64,000 bases of DNA from Chamaecrista fasciculata (GCA_003254925.1 QANZ01006681.1:1-64000), one strand, 5' to 3'. Numbered from the stretch's first letter, positions 11,581 to 23,301 are shown. Program-made: numbers and translations. The notes: a model not told the origin generated them from the sequence alone.

Positions 11581-11899
11581 CCTTTCTGCTTTATATATAT
11601 CAAAATGGTGAAAGCACCTTCCCACTGAAAAGTACAATGAAAAAGTGTAGTTGCAAAGAAATTCACAACGAAACTAATATAAAATCGAAGTACCCAGCAT
11701 AAGGAAGATTGTGTGTGCCAAGATCATCATCCGATGATTTGCAATGAACGATCAAATTTCCATGGTTGTCTAACATGTAGTTCACTCTCACGTTGGTTTT
11801 GCGAAACCCATAAACGACATTCGTTTTGGAGCTTGAAGATGCTAGAAGAAGCATTAGTAGTATCAAAACGACTGCCCTTTGAAAGTACAACTGCTCCAT
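11581..11899 (-). pseudogene. SPH-a: truncated S-protein homolog (type I) interrupted by a viral fragment
   Basis: The start at 11899 gives MEQLYFQRAVVLILLMLLLA, a signal peptide, then SSSKTNVVYGFRKTNVRVNY and the HCKS cysteine motif, closely matching the intact copy at 16496-16915. Compared with that copy, extra bases around the FDF codons (about 11680) shift the frame, and one base is missing in the GCACC segment near 11613. The last third, including CEDC and CYPW, is absent because caulimovirid sequence begins at 11580. The protein cannot be normal. A possible TATA sequence lies at about 11952-11964. Confidence 0.85.
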
Positions 11900-13781
11900 T
11901 TCTGTTTGTGTTTGTGTTTGTAGTGAAGATATTGACTTCAATGGTATACATATAGGTTTATAGGGTGGAGGGAGAAATGAATTAAGAGACATTTTTTGGG
12001 TAAAAGAAAGTCAAAAGGTTTTCATGTATTACTAGACAAGCAGTGAAAAGTCCAAAGTTGTTAAGAATATCATTTATTGCTTGTGTATTTCTTTAAGTGA
12101 TAAAGTTTTTCTTACATAATATTATATGGAAATGTCCATGACAGACCTCTTGATTTTTGTATTTCTTCGTGTAAATAAATATCTATATAATTTTTTTAAT
12201 TGCTCCATAAATATATTCATACTTTCTCGAATTCTCCATAAATAATATAGATAAACATTTTTTTAGTTCCTTTATATTGTAATCTCTAAAGATTTCTTAC
12301 CTCATAAATAAAAATTTTGTGGGATTACATTTAGTTCTGTTAAAATGGGCTAAGCCCGCCAGACTAGCCCAATATTCCATAAAAAAATGTATCAGATTAT
12401 AAAAATAAGATAATTTTGTAAAACCGGCTTTTTTAGCCCAACCCATTTTTTATGGGCCAAAAGTGGTTGGGCCAGCCCGGACACGATCCAGTCCGCTCTG
12501 GTATTAAAATATAAAATTTTAAAAATCCTAATTTGGACCTTTGACCCCTAGAGATGAAGATGATTATTGTAAAAAAAAAATGACCCATCAATGAAAGAAC
12601 ACATTGTGAATGTAAAGAATTGAACACGATGCAGGCAAGTTGAAGATTAAATATAGAGTTTAAAAATGTATTGGACTAGTTTTTATTTTGAATTTAGTAT
12701 TTGTTGCCTTGTCAGTTTTAAACTTTAGTTTCTATTGTTTATTTGTTTTTACTATTTCTGAATGATATTGTTTTATTTGCTTCATAATTTCATTATTTGT
12801 GGAAAGTCTTGAATTATTGAATTATGTAAGGTTTTGGTTTGTGAATGCAATTATCTAGAGGTGTTCGTTGAGCGATTTGATCTATTTAAAACAATTTTTC
12901 AAATTGAACCCACTACAAAAAAGCGACATCTAGAGTTGGTTACATAATGAGTTAACGACACTTGTAACAATCCTCATTAGAGGAACGAAATTGGTATATT
13001 TGGTCGACCATTAATAAGCGTGGGAAAAAGTAGAGTTAAAATCATTGCTAGCTAGGTGGAAAAAAGAAGGTCAAATGCTCATTTTAATTTATTATTTTTG
13101 CCTCAAAATTCATTTTTGTCTATTACCTTTCAAAAGGTCCAACTTGGTTTAGTATTTATGCAACTTGATTCAAAATAGTCATACCACATTAAGTTTTATA
13201 TCTTTTCTCTCTTTTTGATAATATGACACTTGACCTGCCTTCTCTGGGGTCTCTCTCTTTCTTTAGGTTGAACACATAATGAGAAAACACCTAATTAACG
13301 TGAGTGTTACTCAAACCGGTTTCTTTCTCTCTTTTACTTGTCCCTTTCCCACTTTTTTTTAATGACATGGCTTTTTTTTTTCAAACAAGCATGGGTGATG
13401 GGCGGAGCATCCAACAACATTTAGAAAAAGAAAAGTGGACTAGCCTGCAAGAAACCCGCACCATGACCATTTAGGCCTGCATTTAAATAGGCCTCAGTAT
13501 CCAAGTCTAGATTTGCCCATTTATATGGGTGGGGTGAGTTGGGCCAAGCCCGTCTTGACAGTGCTAATCAAACTAAGCCTATTAAAAGCGGTTTATTTAA
13601 GTGATTTAGTTTGGACGGTTTGAAACTTAAATATTATGAATTTTGTCACTAATATAATAATAAGTATAATAAATAATTATTCCAAAAAATTTACTAATAT
13701 ACCAATGAGAAAAAAAAATTCTCAATCTAGTAAAAAATATAGCTACCTATGTTATAACATGTTGTGTATTATGCTAATATT
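11900..13781. repeat. SPH spacer unit A with hAT-like and CACTA-like remnants
   Basis: This is homologous to the spacers upstream of SPH-c and SPH-d. It contains the left end of the hAT element described at 45678-46480 (here from about 12332, starting TAGTTCTGTTAAAATGGGC, right part missing). It also has a segment starting CACTACAAAAAAGCGACATC at 12911 that looks like a CACTA-transposon tip, and a GCATGGGTGATGGGCGGAGC block at 13389 that recurs at 21357 and 43614. I see no gene. Confidence 0.6.
12911..13075 (+). mobile_element. CACTA-like transposon tip (spacer A)
   Basis: It begins CACTACAAAAAAGCGACATC and is followed by subterminal short repeats of the ACGACACTTGTAACAA kind, as in plant EnSpm/CACTA termini. 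Homologous tips occur at 15987, 20881 and 43130. No matching opposite terminus is obvious nearby, so this is a remnant. Confidence 0.4.
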
Positions 13782-13947
13782 TTGATTTACAATGAGCGAC
13801 CATTTCAAGATAGTTGTCTAACATGTTGGTCACTCTCACGTGCCCTTTCGAAACCCATGAACGACATTCGTTTTGGAGCTTGAAGATGCAAGAAGAAAAA
13901 TTAGTATGTAGTACCAAAACTACTACCCTTTGAAGCGATTGTTCTAT
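13782..13947 (-). pseudogene. SPH-b: N-terminal remnant of an S-protein homolog (type II)
   Basis: The minus strand matches the first ~50 codons of SPH-e (44632-45051), including the LASSSSK signal-peptide end and the GHVRVTNMLDN segment, then stops. The start codon position reads ATA (13945-13947) instead of ATG, and a four-base insertion lies in the signal peptide part. The remaining two thirds of the gene are deleted. The left edge joins spacer A through a short TTTGATT match. The TATA-like sequence CTATAAATATAT survives at about 13992-14003. Confidence 0.8.
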
Positions 13948-15411
13948 CTTTATTTGTGTTTGTGTTTGTGTTTGTAGCGAAGATATTAGATGATATATTT
14001 ATAGGGTGGAGGGAGAAAATAATTATAGGAAATGCATTACGAGACTTTTTTTTTTTGGAAAAAAGTCAAAGGGTTTTAATGGATTTCTAGATAAATATTT
14101 ATTTTAATTTTATCAATGCAATGGTTTTTTGTTTTTTTGGGATACTCCAAAACAACAAATTACAGGGAAAAACAGAGAAAGTAACATAGAGTTTATCTCT
14201 TAGGAATGAAAAAGCCATTGGTAGTCCTTGACATTGCAATAGAAATTACTTGTAGAAAGTTTCTTCTTGGATCCATTGCGATTTTTATTTTATTTGTAAT
14301 ATTCCTGATCAGTGCTTATATAATTATCATATAGTCACTAGATAGTGTGTCAACTTAGCCAGTAGAATCACAACAATTTTGGAAGAGAACATGATATTAG
14401 TTTGCATTATTTTTTTTTCTTTTTTTATTAATAGAAGTTTTATTTTGATAAGATTATATGTTTTATTCTTGACATTTATTGTTCTTTTTTATTATAAAAA
14501 AATAATGAAGTTTTTTTTCTTTTTGTGTCAAGTAGGTATTGAAGAACAAGGGATTACTCGATCATATTGAGTATTTTTTTTTATAGGCTTTTAGGCTGCA
14601 TAGATTATATATAATGTTTTTTTATAGGGTGAACATACAACATATATTTTGATACTTACTTAATGATATATTTTTTATTGGAGTTTCTTTATTTATATGA
14701 CATGCTTTTATAGTTTATATATATATATATTTGAGTAAACCAATCATTGATCATAAATTTTGTTTAGATAAATTGTTTGGAATTTTTTAGTATTTTTTAA
14801 TTAATTAGATTTTTTAAATTTTTTTAATTAACATTTTTGTTTGAATTTTTTTAGAAAGGAAAAATGAAAAAATTAAGTTAATTATTTTTATATTTTTTGG
14901 TTAAGAAAACTATTTATTTATTAGAGAAAAAATTAACATATTTTTATTGATTTTATTCATTTTTTATACAATGTTAAAAAGGGTTAAAATAGTAAACTTA
15001 TACTAATATCATGGCTTAACCATTCAATCTCCTCTCCTTTATTTTTTTAATTATCCAAATAAGGGGGAGAGAATGAGAGGATCAATCCCTCCTCCTCTCG
15101 CCTCCCCTCCTCCTCTAATCTCCTACCTCCCTTTTCCCTCCATGAATACAAACAAAGCCTTAAGATGGAAATAGTTAGGTGCCTGCTTTATGCATTCATT
15201 ATTTTCATATTTATGCTTGACTATTATTATTGAAAAATTTGCTTGACTTCTATTATCGAAACAATGAGTTGATTTTTTTGTTTCTTGGCCAGCAGAAACA
15301 ATGAGTTTATGGTACTTGAAAAATTTGACTCATTTGTATTTTTAAAGTGTAAAAAATATTTCTTCACTAGTATCTCAATTAATATATGTACTAGTAAAAT
15401 ACTCCCTTCGG

Positions 15412-15864
15412 TCCTGGATGTCTACTTTGTTGGAGGGTATTTTTTTAAAAAATATCTAATATTTTATAAAATCAAGACAATATTAATTATTCATTAATTT
15501 TATGATTTTTCCCCTATTAAATAATAGAGTCATAATAAATAAACATTTCCCAAGTATTGTTAATGAGGGTAATTTAGTTTTGTTATTTTATATTTTTTTG
15601 AAGTGAATCATGTGCATTTTCACTCTTTGTATTTTTTGTGCAATTTAGAGATATAAAAGAAGACATAGAGAGAAAAAGTGTGGATCCTACAAATTAATTA
15701 TTGCCGGGTCCACACTTTCCCTTTCCACCTCTTCCTTATTCCTCTAAAATGCATAAAAAAAATATAAAGACAAAATGTAGAGGATCTGAATCCCATATTT
15801 TTTTTATTTTAAGTAAGATAATGATTTCTATGGTCTGTATATTAACTTTTAAAAGCAAAGGGAG
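15412..15864. mobile_element. Stowaway/Tc1-mariner-like element, 453 bp
   Basis: Its termini are inverted (CTCCCTTCGGTCC on the left; GCAAAGGGAG on the right) and flanked by TA on both sides (15410-15411 and 15865-15866). CTCCCTCCGT-type ends with a TA target are diagnostic of Stowaway/mariner elements. It is non-coding, so non-autonomous. Confidence 0.65.
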
Positions 15865-15986
15865 TAATAATACTCCAACACTTGAACCCTCCATCAATAA
15901 AGGGTTGGTTGATCCAAATAGTAAATAATTTGGTATTATTTAAAGTCTTAATTAAAATAATTTGAAACAATTTTTCAAACTAAACC

Positions 15987-16160
15987 CACTACAAAAAAGC
16001 GACATCTACCATTGATATAACGACGCTTGTAACAACCATCGTTATCAAAGGAAAGAAATTGGTGAGCACTTAGAGCCCAACTCAGCTAAACTTTCACCTA
16101 CAAAAAAAATTAATAACCATGGGCAAAAGTAGAGTTGATACCATCTTTGTATTTTGAGTA
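15987..16160 (+). mobile_element. CACTA-like transposon tip (spacer B)
   Basis: It begins CACTACAAAAAAGCGACATC, as at 12911, followed by diverged copies of the same subterminal repeats (ACGACGCTTGTAACAACC). No opposite terminus is recognised. Confidence 0.35.
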
Positions 16161-16495
16161 CTCATTGTTGAAATTTAACATCACTTTCTATTGACTTGTG
16201 TTTCATCATGCTTTGCATGCTATATTAGTAGAGAATGCTAAACATGTCAGCTATTGGTTGTTAATGTTGAACGGTCTATAGAATTTCGTTTTATGAGTGT
16301 TTAAATATTGGATTAATTCAAAAGTTCTAGAGGAGTGGATTTTTTTTTAAATTAATATTTTATATATGTATATATATATGTATGTAAAGAAGTGGTGGGC
16401 GTTAGAGAAATAGCTCTGTTGAATGCAAGCAGAGAAATGGCAAGACAAAAGAAAAGTCTATACCTTAGATGACAATAATTAATCAAACATTATTA

Positions 16496-16915
16496 TTAAT
16501 CTTTCCATGGATAACAAATGTCATACTGAAAATCAGAACTATTAAGCATACAAGGTTGATTTTCCTTAATCCTCCAAACGCAATCCTCGCAGAAATCCAT
16601 ATCCCTTTCTGCTTTATATATATCAAAATGGTGAAACGCACCTTCCCACTGAAAAGTACAATGAAAAAGAGTAGTTGCAAAGAAATCTACAACGAAACTA
16701 AAATCAAAGTACCCAGCATAAGGGAGATTGCGTGTGCCAAGATCATCATCTGATGATTTGCAATGAACGACCAAATTTCCATGGTTGTCTAACATGTTGT
16801 TCACTCTCACGTTGGTTTTGCGAAGCCCATGAACGACATTCGTTTTGGAGCTTGAAGATGCTAGAAGAAGTATTAGTAGTACCAAAACGATTGCCCTTTG
16901 ATATGACTTCTCCAT
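16496..16915 (-). CDS. SPH-c: S-protein homolog (self-incompatibility S1 family), type I, intact
   Basis: 139 codons, intronless, as usual for this family. The N-terminus MEKSYQRAIVLVLLILLLAS is a signal peptide, so the product should be secreted. The S1-family core follows: VRVNNMLDNHGNLVVHCKS, the strand-rich FATTLFHCTFQWEGAFHHFD, then CEDC and the C-terminal DICYPW. Six cysteines (52, 86, 109, 112, 122, 134) can form the family's disulfides. S1 proteins include the stigmatic self-incompatibility determinant of poppy, but most SPH genes are small secreted proteins of unknown ligand. It lies in a tandem minus-strand cluster with a TATA-like box and a TTTGTG-repeat leader. I see no disabling change. 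Whether it is expressed cannot be seen. Confidence 0.85.
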   Translation of the reverse strand: MEKSYQRAIVLVLLILLLASSSSKTNVVHGLRKTNVRVNNMLDNHGNLVVHCKSSDDDLGTRNLPYAGYFDFSFVVDFFATTLFHCTFQWEGAFHHFDIYKAERDMDFCEDCVWRIKENQPCMLNSSDFQYDICYPWKD

Positions 16916-16996
16916 TTTTGTCTGTGTTTGTGTTTGTTTGTGTTTGTGTTTGTGTTTATAATCAAGATATTAGACGTCATTGGTTTAAATTTATAG
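16916..16996 (-). promoter_or_regulatory. SPH-c leader and TATA-like box
   Basis: Just upstream of the start codon, the minus-strand leader is a simple ACAAAC-type repeat (16920-16960). A TATA-like CTATAAATTTAAA follows at 16984-16996, about 70-80 bases from the ATG, implying a short 5' leader. The same arrangement is seen upstream of the other SPH copies. Confidence 0.5.
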
Positions 16997-17943
16997 GAAA
17001 TGAATTAAGAGACATACTTTTTGGGTAAAAAGAAGCCAAAAAGTAATAAAGTGGAAAATCCAAAGTAATAAAGTTAAGAATTAAGATAGTCATTTTTTGC
17101 TTGTCTATATTTCTTAAGTAATATAATTTTTCTTAATTACAAAATATTATATATGCAAATTTCTATGACACACCTCTTGACTTTTGTATTTCTTCCTATA
17201 AAAAAAATATGTATATAATTTTTTTAATTTCTCCATAAATGTATTCATACTTTCTTGGATTCTCCATAAATAATATAGATACACAATTTTATAGTTGCTT
17301 TATATTGTAATCTCTTGAGATTTCTTACCTTATAAATAAAAGTTTTATGTGATTACATGTAGAGTTGTCAAAATAGACTAAGTCCGTTGGACCAACCCGA
17401 TGTCCCATAAAAAATGGGCTGGATTATAAAATTAAGACAATTGTGTAAAACGGGCTTTTCTAGCCCAGTTTATAGGCCCAAGAAGGTTGGGCCGAGCCAG
17501 CCCGTTTTGGTATTAAAAATAATTTGAACCTTTGACCTCTAGAGATGAAGATGATTATTATAAAAAAAAAAAATGACCCATCAATGAAAGAACATGTTGT
17601 GAATGTAAAGAATTGAACATGATGCAGGTAAATTGAAGATTAAGTATAGAGTTTGAATATGTATTGGACTAGTTTTTATTTTGAATTTAGTATTTGTTGC
17701 CTTGTCAATTTTAAACTTTAGTTTCTATTGATTATTTACTTTTACTAAATGATATTGTTTGATTTATTTCATAATTTATTATTTGTGGAAAACATTGAAT
17801 TGTTGAAGTATTTATTGACATTATTTTAATTAAAAAAATTTATTGTTATATGGGTTTATTTGCTAGTGCATCTATGCATAGGACCAAAGTAATTACTTAT
17901 TACTCTTTTTAGCACGATTGTTATTATAGTTCTATTATTATTA

Positions 17944-18431
17944 GGGTAAAATGCATTTTGGTACCCTGTGGTTAGGATCGAATACACTTTGGTACCCTGA
18001 AAGACAAAATTTGACCCTTTTGTACCTTGAGGTTTGCACCGTTAGCACTTTGGTACCCTGTTGTTATTTTCTGTCAAGATTTACCGAAAAATTGTTAACA
18101 CTTTTGCAAAAATTATAAAATGCCCCCAAATAGTTTCAAAATTTTCAAAAAGTCCCAAGATTGAAATGATAATTTGAGGACTAAAATGAAAATTATAACA
18201 AAATTTTGGGGTCAAAATGTAATTATAAAATATATTGAAAAAAGAATAAAATTACAAATTGGTCCTAAATTTGTAAAATAAAATGCAGTTTAGTCCTAAA
18301 ACTGTGTGGTTTGATGGTGAGAAGATAAACTTTACAAAATTTTAAGCAAAGATTACCGTGTCAAATTTTGTCTTTCAGGGTACCAAAGTGGATTCGGTCC
18401 TAACCACAAGGGACCAAAGTTCATTTTAGCC
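17944..18431. mobile_element. Mutator-like MITE, 488 bp, 9-bp target duplication
   Basis: It starts GGGTAAAATGCATTTTGGTAC and ends with the inverse (..CATTTTAGCC). It is flanked by the 9-base repeat TTATTATTA (17935-17943 and 18432-18440). Its long inverted repeats are built of short TTTGGTACCCTG words. The 9-bp duplication and long TIRs point to the Mutator (MULE) superfamily. It is non-coding, and sits beside a related arm that continues to 20302. Confidence 0.7.
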
Positions 18432-18440
18432 TTATTATTA

Positions 18441-20302
18441 AATGCACTTTGGTACCATGTGGTTAGGATCGAATCCACTTTGGTACCTTGAGGTTTACGC
18501 CGTTAGCACTTTGGTACCCTGTGGTTATTTTTCGTTAAGATTTAACAAAAAGTGCTAACGTGGCTCCATCTTAGCCGTCGATTTCTAATACCTCTTATCC
18601 GTTAGTTTCTATTGCTTCTTAAATTATATTTCACTCTTCAACAATATTTCTTTTGTGCATTTAGGTCCTCTCCCTTTGGTAAAACGAATCAAAACACAAT
18701 AAACTAAAAGAATTGATGAAATTTTCTACAGTTTCATTTTAAGAACTAGAGAGTTATTAAAAAAGAAATTGTAGAAAGATCGTTAGAGTTTTGATGTATT
18801 AAAATCTTCGCTTTATAATAAAACTTCTCTCAACCAAGTCTTTAATTAATCACATATAGAACTCAAATGTTTGTCATCTTTATCAGATTGGTCCTTGGGA
18901 CACAAAAAAACAACTATGTATCTCTATTGTTTGATTTATCCTCCATTTAAAGTCAGGAAACTTTTATATTTTTCAAAATAGTCTTTGGGGCATATTATAA
19001 TAAGATTGATTATCTAGAATATATGATCATAATTAATGTAATTATTTTATTAAATATACCAATTGAAATTAAATCACAAACATACTTGACTATTGATGTT
19101 TAAAATATTATACTTACAGCTAAATTTAAGTTAATATTTTACTAAAATAATTATATTTATTGTAATTGTGTATTTTAAAGATAAAATATTATAGTTAGAT
19201 CATATTTTGGTATCATAACTTACTGAATAGCTTGCAAGATAAAATTATATTTTTGTCATAATTTCATAAAAAATAAATATTTTAGTAATTTATTAAATTA
19301 TTTAGTGACTAAATATTAATGAGTAAACTATCAAATTGGTCCCTGGATTATTGGCTCGCTGACAGATTGGTCCCCGAATTTAGAAAATTGACAAATAGGT
19401 CCCCAATTTTTCTAACGAGTCAAATAGGTCGCCGAATTTTTCTAGCGTTAGTCAAATAGGTCCCTGAATAACATGCACAGAAGGACCTATTAGACAAATG
19501 TTAGAAAAATTCGGGGACCTATTTGTCAATTTCCTAAATTCGGGGACCAATCTGTCAGCGAGTCAATAATCCAGGGACCAATTTAGTAGTTTACTCATTA
19601 ATTATTTGATTTGTAAATTAATTAATTTGAATATTCTTCAAATTATTCAAGTTTACTTTCAAATTTTCATTTAAGTAGTTGTATTTGAATATGGGTAGGA
19701 CTAAATTGCATTTATTTTCTAGATTTAGGATTGATATGTAATTATCTCCTTTTTTCTATTTTTTGAAATTACATTTTGACCCCAGAATTTTTTTTTAATT
19801 TTTATTTTATTCCTCAAATATCATCATCTAGGAACTTTTTTGTAAATTTTGAAAGTATTTGGGGGCATTCTATAATTTCGAAAAAATTATTGTAAATTTT
19901 ATTAAAAATTTTGTAAATTTTATCTTCTCACCATCGAACCACACACTTTTAGGACTAAACTACATTTTATTTTCCAGATTTAGAACTAAGCTGTAATTTT
20001 ACTATTTTTCCAATATTTTTCATAATTACAATTTGACCCCAAAGTTTTGTTATAATTTTCATTTTAGTCCTCAGATATTATGATCTAGGGATGTTTTTGA
20101 AAATTTTGAAACTATTTGGGGGAATTTTGTAATTTTTGCAAAAAAAGCTAACAATTTTCCGTTAAATCTTGACGGAAAATAACCACAGGGTACCAAAGTG
20201 CTAACGACGCAAACCTTAGGGTACTAATGTGTCAAATTTTGTCTTTCAGTGTACCAAAGTGAATTCGGTCCTAACAACAGGATACCAAAGTGCATTTTAC
20301 CC
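18441..20302. mobile_element. Second Mutator-like fold-back element, related to 17944-18431
   Basis: The left arm begins AATGCACTTTGGTACC with the usual GGGTA tip absent. The right arm ends GTGCATTTTACCC at 20302 and is an inverted relative of the left arm and of the neighbouring MITE. The interior (18600-19900) is AT-rich with no gene and carries another fold-back element at 19321-19596. The left tip may have been lost when the neighbouring MITE inserted. Confidence 0.55.
19321..19596. mobile_element. Small fold-back element, 276 bp
   Basis: Near-perfect inverted repeats of about 60 bases (GAGTAAACTATCAAATTGGT at the left, its inverse at the right) enclose a short loop. It is flanked by ATTAAT on both sides. 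The transcript would form a long hairpin. The superfamily is uncertain. Confidence 0.65.
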
Positions 20303-22119
20303 TTTTTTATATTATGTATTTGTTTTTTTTTTTTTTTAATATGAGACCCGCGGGCTAGCCGTGAACCTGTTTATGGCTAGGCTAGGTTAGAAAAATTCCA
20401 GTCCATTTTTAAATGGACTCTGACCATCCTAGGCTTGATATTAACGGGGCCGAACTAGTCGATTTTGATAGCTAGTGGTGTTCACCCATGGTGGCCTGTA
20501 GAGCAAGCGACTAGTGATGCCATTCGGATAGCCCATTTTAATTTGCTAAGTGGGTGAAATAGAGGCTTGCTTTATGCATTCATTATTTTCATTTGTGTTT
20601 TACTATTATTATTGAAACAATGAGTTAATGATACTTAAAAATTTAACTCATTTTGTATTTTCAAAGTGTAATAAATATTTATTCACTAGTACTTAATCAA
20701 AATACGTACTAGTTAAATAATAATACTCAAATACTTGTACCCTCCACCAACAATAAGGGGTTTGTCCAAATGATAAACAATTTAGGATTATTTATGTAAG
20801 GTTTTGGTTTGTGAATGTAATTATCTAGAGATGTTCTTTGGGCAATTTGAACAATTTAAACCAATTTTTCAAACTGAACCCACTATAAAAAAAAAAAAGC
20901 GACATCTAGAGTTTGTTACATAACGACACTTGTAACAATTATCGCTAGAGGAACAAAATTGTGATATTTTGTCGACCATTAATAAACGTGGGCAAAAGTA
21001 GAGTTAAAATCATCGCTATGTGAAAAAAGGAAGGTTGAATGCTCATTTTAATCAATTATTTTGTCTCAAAATTCAGTTTTGTCTATTACCTTTCAAAAGG
21101 TCCAAATTGGTTCATTCTTTTTGCAACTTAGTTCAAAATGGTCATACCACATTAAGTTTCATATCTTTTCTCTGTTTTTGATTATGTGACACTTGAGCTA
21201 GTTTCTCTCTGTCTCTCTCTTTTTCTAGGTTGAACACGAAATGAAAAAACACCTAACGTGAATGTTACTCAAACCGGTCTCTTTCTCTTTTTTACTTGTC
21301 TCCCTTTCCCTCTCTTGTGTGGCCTTTGTTGAATGGCGTGGCATTTTTTTTCAAACAAGCATGGGTGATGGGCGGAGCGCAGCATCCAACAACATTTAGA
21401 AAAAAAAAAGTGAATTGGCCCGCAGGAAGCCCTCACCATTAGCGTTTAGGCCCCACATTTAAACAGGACTCAGTATCCAAGTCTAGATTTACTCATTTAT
21501 ACGAGTGGGGTGAGCTGGCCCATGCCCATTTTGATAGTGCTAATTAAACCAAATCAATAAAAAGTGGTTTAAGCGATTTAGTTTGAACAGTTTGAAACTT
21601 AAATATTATGAATTCTGTCACTAATATAATAATAAGTATAATACATAATTATTCCAAAAAATTTACTAATATACCAATAAGAAAAAAAAATATTCTCCAC
21701 GTAGTAAAAAATATAACTACCTATGTTATAACATGTCGTGTATTATACCAATAGTTCGATTATGTTATGAGCATTTAAATTATCTTCTACTTCTTAGCTA
21801 ATATTATTAGTATATAATTAATTAACTTTTAAATGTTTTCAAACTTGTAAATATTTTCTATATTCAATATTGTGTGCTTGATTAGTAATGAAATATAAGT
21901 CGTCCAATCAGAGTATGAGATAAAAAAACAACATAAGAATACTAGCGATTTGATTTGGTTTTGTGTGGTGTCCAAACCAAACCAAATTGATGAAACCATT
22001 CATAAAATAATGAATTTCGAAAACCAAACCAAATAATTCCTTTAACAGTTTGATTTGGTCTAATTGGTGTGATTCAATTTGAACACCAATACAATTATTT
22101 TTGTGTGGTGTCCCAGATT
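20300..22119. other. Spacer C right part, with CACTA-like tip
   Basis: This spacer is homologous to 12780-13780 and 43060-44300. It includes a CACTA-like tip from 20881 (CACTATAAAAA...) and the GCATGGGTGATGGGCGGAGC block at 21357. I can support no gene. Confidence 0.5.
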
Positions 22120-22472
22120 TTTTTGTTGCACTTTTGGTCCCATATCTTTGGGTCAAATTTCAATTTGGTCTCATATCATTTTTTGTTTCAAATTTGGTCC
22201 CATATCTTTGGGTCAATCACATAATTAGTCTTATATCTTTGGGTCAGGTGTATAAGTGGTCCTATATCTTCGTAAAAGAATCAAATAACGGTTGGTCATT
22301 TTGTAAATATATGGGACTAATTCTGCAACTTGATCAAAAGATATAGGACCAAAAATGATATAGGACCAAATTGGGACCTTTTGTAACGATATGAGACCAA
22401 AAGTGCAACAAAAAAAGATACAGGACCAAATTGGGAACTGAGCAAAAAATATGTGGCCAAATTTACACTTGA
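22120..22472. mobile_element. Fold-back MITE-like element built of TTTGGTCCCATAT words
   Basis: The left arm repeats ACTTTTGGTCCCATATCTTT-like words and the right arm carries their inverse (GATATGAGACCAAAAGTGC). It is similar in style to 48908-49411. The ends are only approximate and I could not assign a target duplication. Confidence 0.45.
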
Positions 22473-22793
22473 ATAAGATAATGAATTTATGACTATTTGA
22501 ATTTTGAATAATAGTGTTATATTATGTCATATTGGTGTTTACTTTAATTTAATTTTACACTTAAAGTAAAGTATATATAGGTGTAAATTCTATCTTACAT
22601 ACTTAGGTAAAGTCGGCGAGTTTACGATTCGAGTTTACCCCCTCTACGAGTTTACTTAAACTCTCGAGTTTGACAACCTTATTTCCCACGTCAATTAGAA
22701 TATTGGAAAAAGAATAAAAAGCATTTACCATCATTAATAATCATCGATCATCAAGTTAATATAGTATAATTAAAATTTCAAACATTATTACTA

Positions 22794-22826
22794 TTAATCC
22801 TTCCATGGATAACAGATGTAGTATTA
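22794..22826 (-). pseudogene. Trace of an SPH gene (last ~10 codons only)
   Basis: The bases around TAATCCTTCCATGGATAACA encode the C-terminal YPW-D-stop of SPH genes, preceded by the same 3' flank (AAACATTATTACTATTAATC) as SPH-e. The rest of the gene is missing. It marks the former end of the c spacer unit. Confidence 0.65.
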
Positions 22827-22953
22827 TACCTTCCACAAAATCATCAATGTAATCTTCGATCTCCTCATCAACAATTCGACCTACCTAACCTACACACAAG
22901 TTTCCACATAAGATTGATGAATGAGTTTCAGAATGCAACTAAAATAAATTAAA

Positions 22954-23301
22954 AGCAAAAGTACTAATTTCGTTCTTAAATTTTACACTAACTGTCAATT
23001 TTATCTTCAATGTTTCACATTTTAGTTAATTTTATCATTTTTTCTTACTTTAGTCAAATATTAACAATAGAATCTACGTGACTAATGATATGTAATGTAA
23101 AATTGATGGAAAAATAAACTCAAATATTAACTCAGATTGAAAAACATGATGTAGTCTATTGTTAATTTATTGAAAAAAGTTGGTCAAAGGATAAAATTGA
23201 CCAAAATGTAAAACATTGGGGACGATATTGATCGCAAAAAAAGATTGGAGACGAAATTGACAGTTACTATAAAGTTTAGGGACAAAATTAGTGATTTTGC
23301 C
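22954..23301. mobile_element. Mutator-like MITE, 348 bp, 9-bp target duplication
   Basis: The inverted termini (AGCAAAAGTACTAATTTCGT on the left, the inverse of GGCAAAATCACTAATTTTGT on the right) are flanked by the identical 9-mer TAAATTAAA (22945-22953 and 23302-23310). It is non-coding. Confidence 0.65.

Larger units (their letters stand above)
13948..16374. other. Spacer B between SPH-b and SPH-c
   Basis: AT-rich, with no gene I can support. It holds a Stowaway-like element (15412-15864) and a CACTA-like tip at 15987. The stretch 14100-15400 shows only poly-A/T and short low-complexity runs. Confidence 0.5.
17360..20478. mobile_element. hAT-like element in spacer C, enlarged by nested insertions
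   Basis: The left end (TAGAGTTGTCAAAATAGAC at 17360) follows ATTACATG and matches the 803-bp element at 45678-46480. The right end (..GATTTTGATAGCT, about 20465-20478) is truncated compared with that copy. Between them lie the Mutator-like fold-back elements at 17944-20302. It is non-coding. Confidence 0.6.

Noticed and set aside
9801-11666. A single predicted protein spanning SPH, viral and LTR sequence
   Set aside because: Three unrelated sources happen to share a frame; the segments are treated separately.
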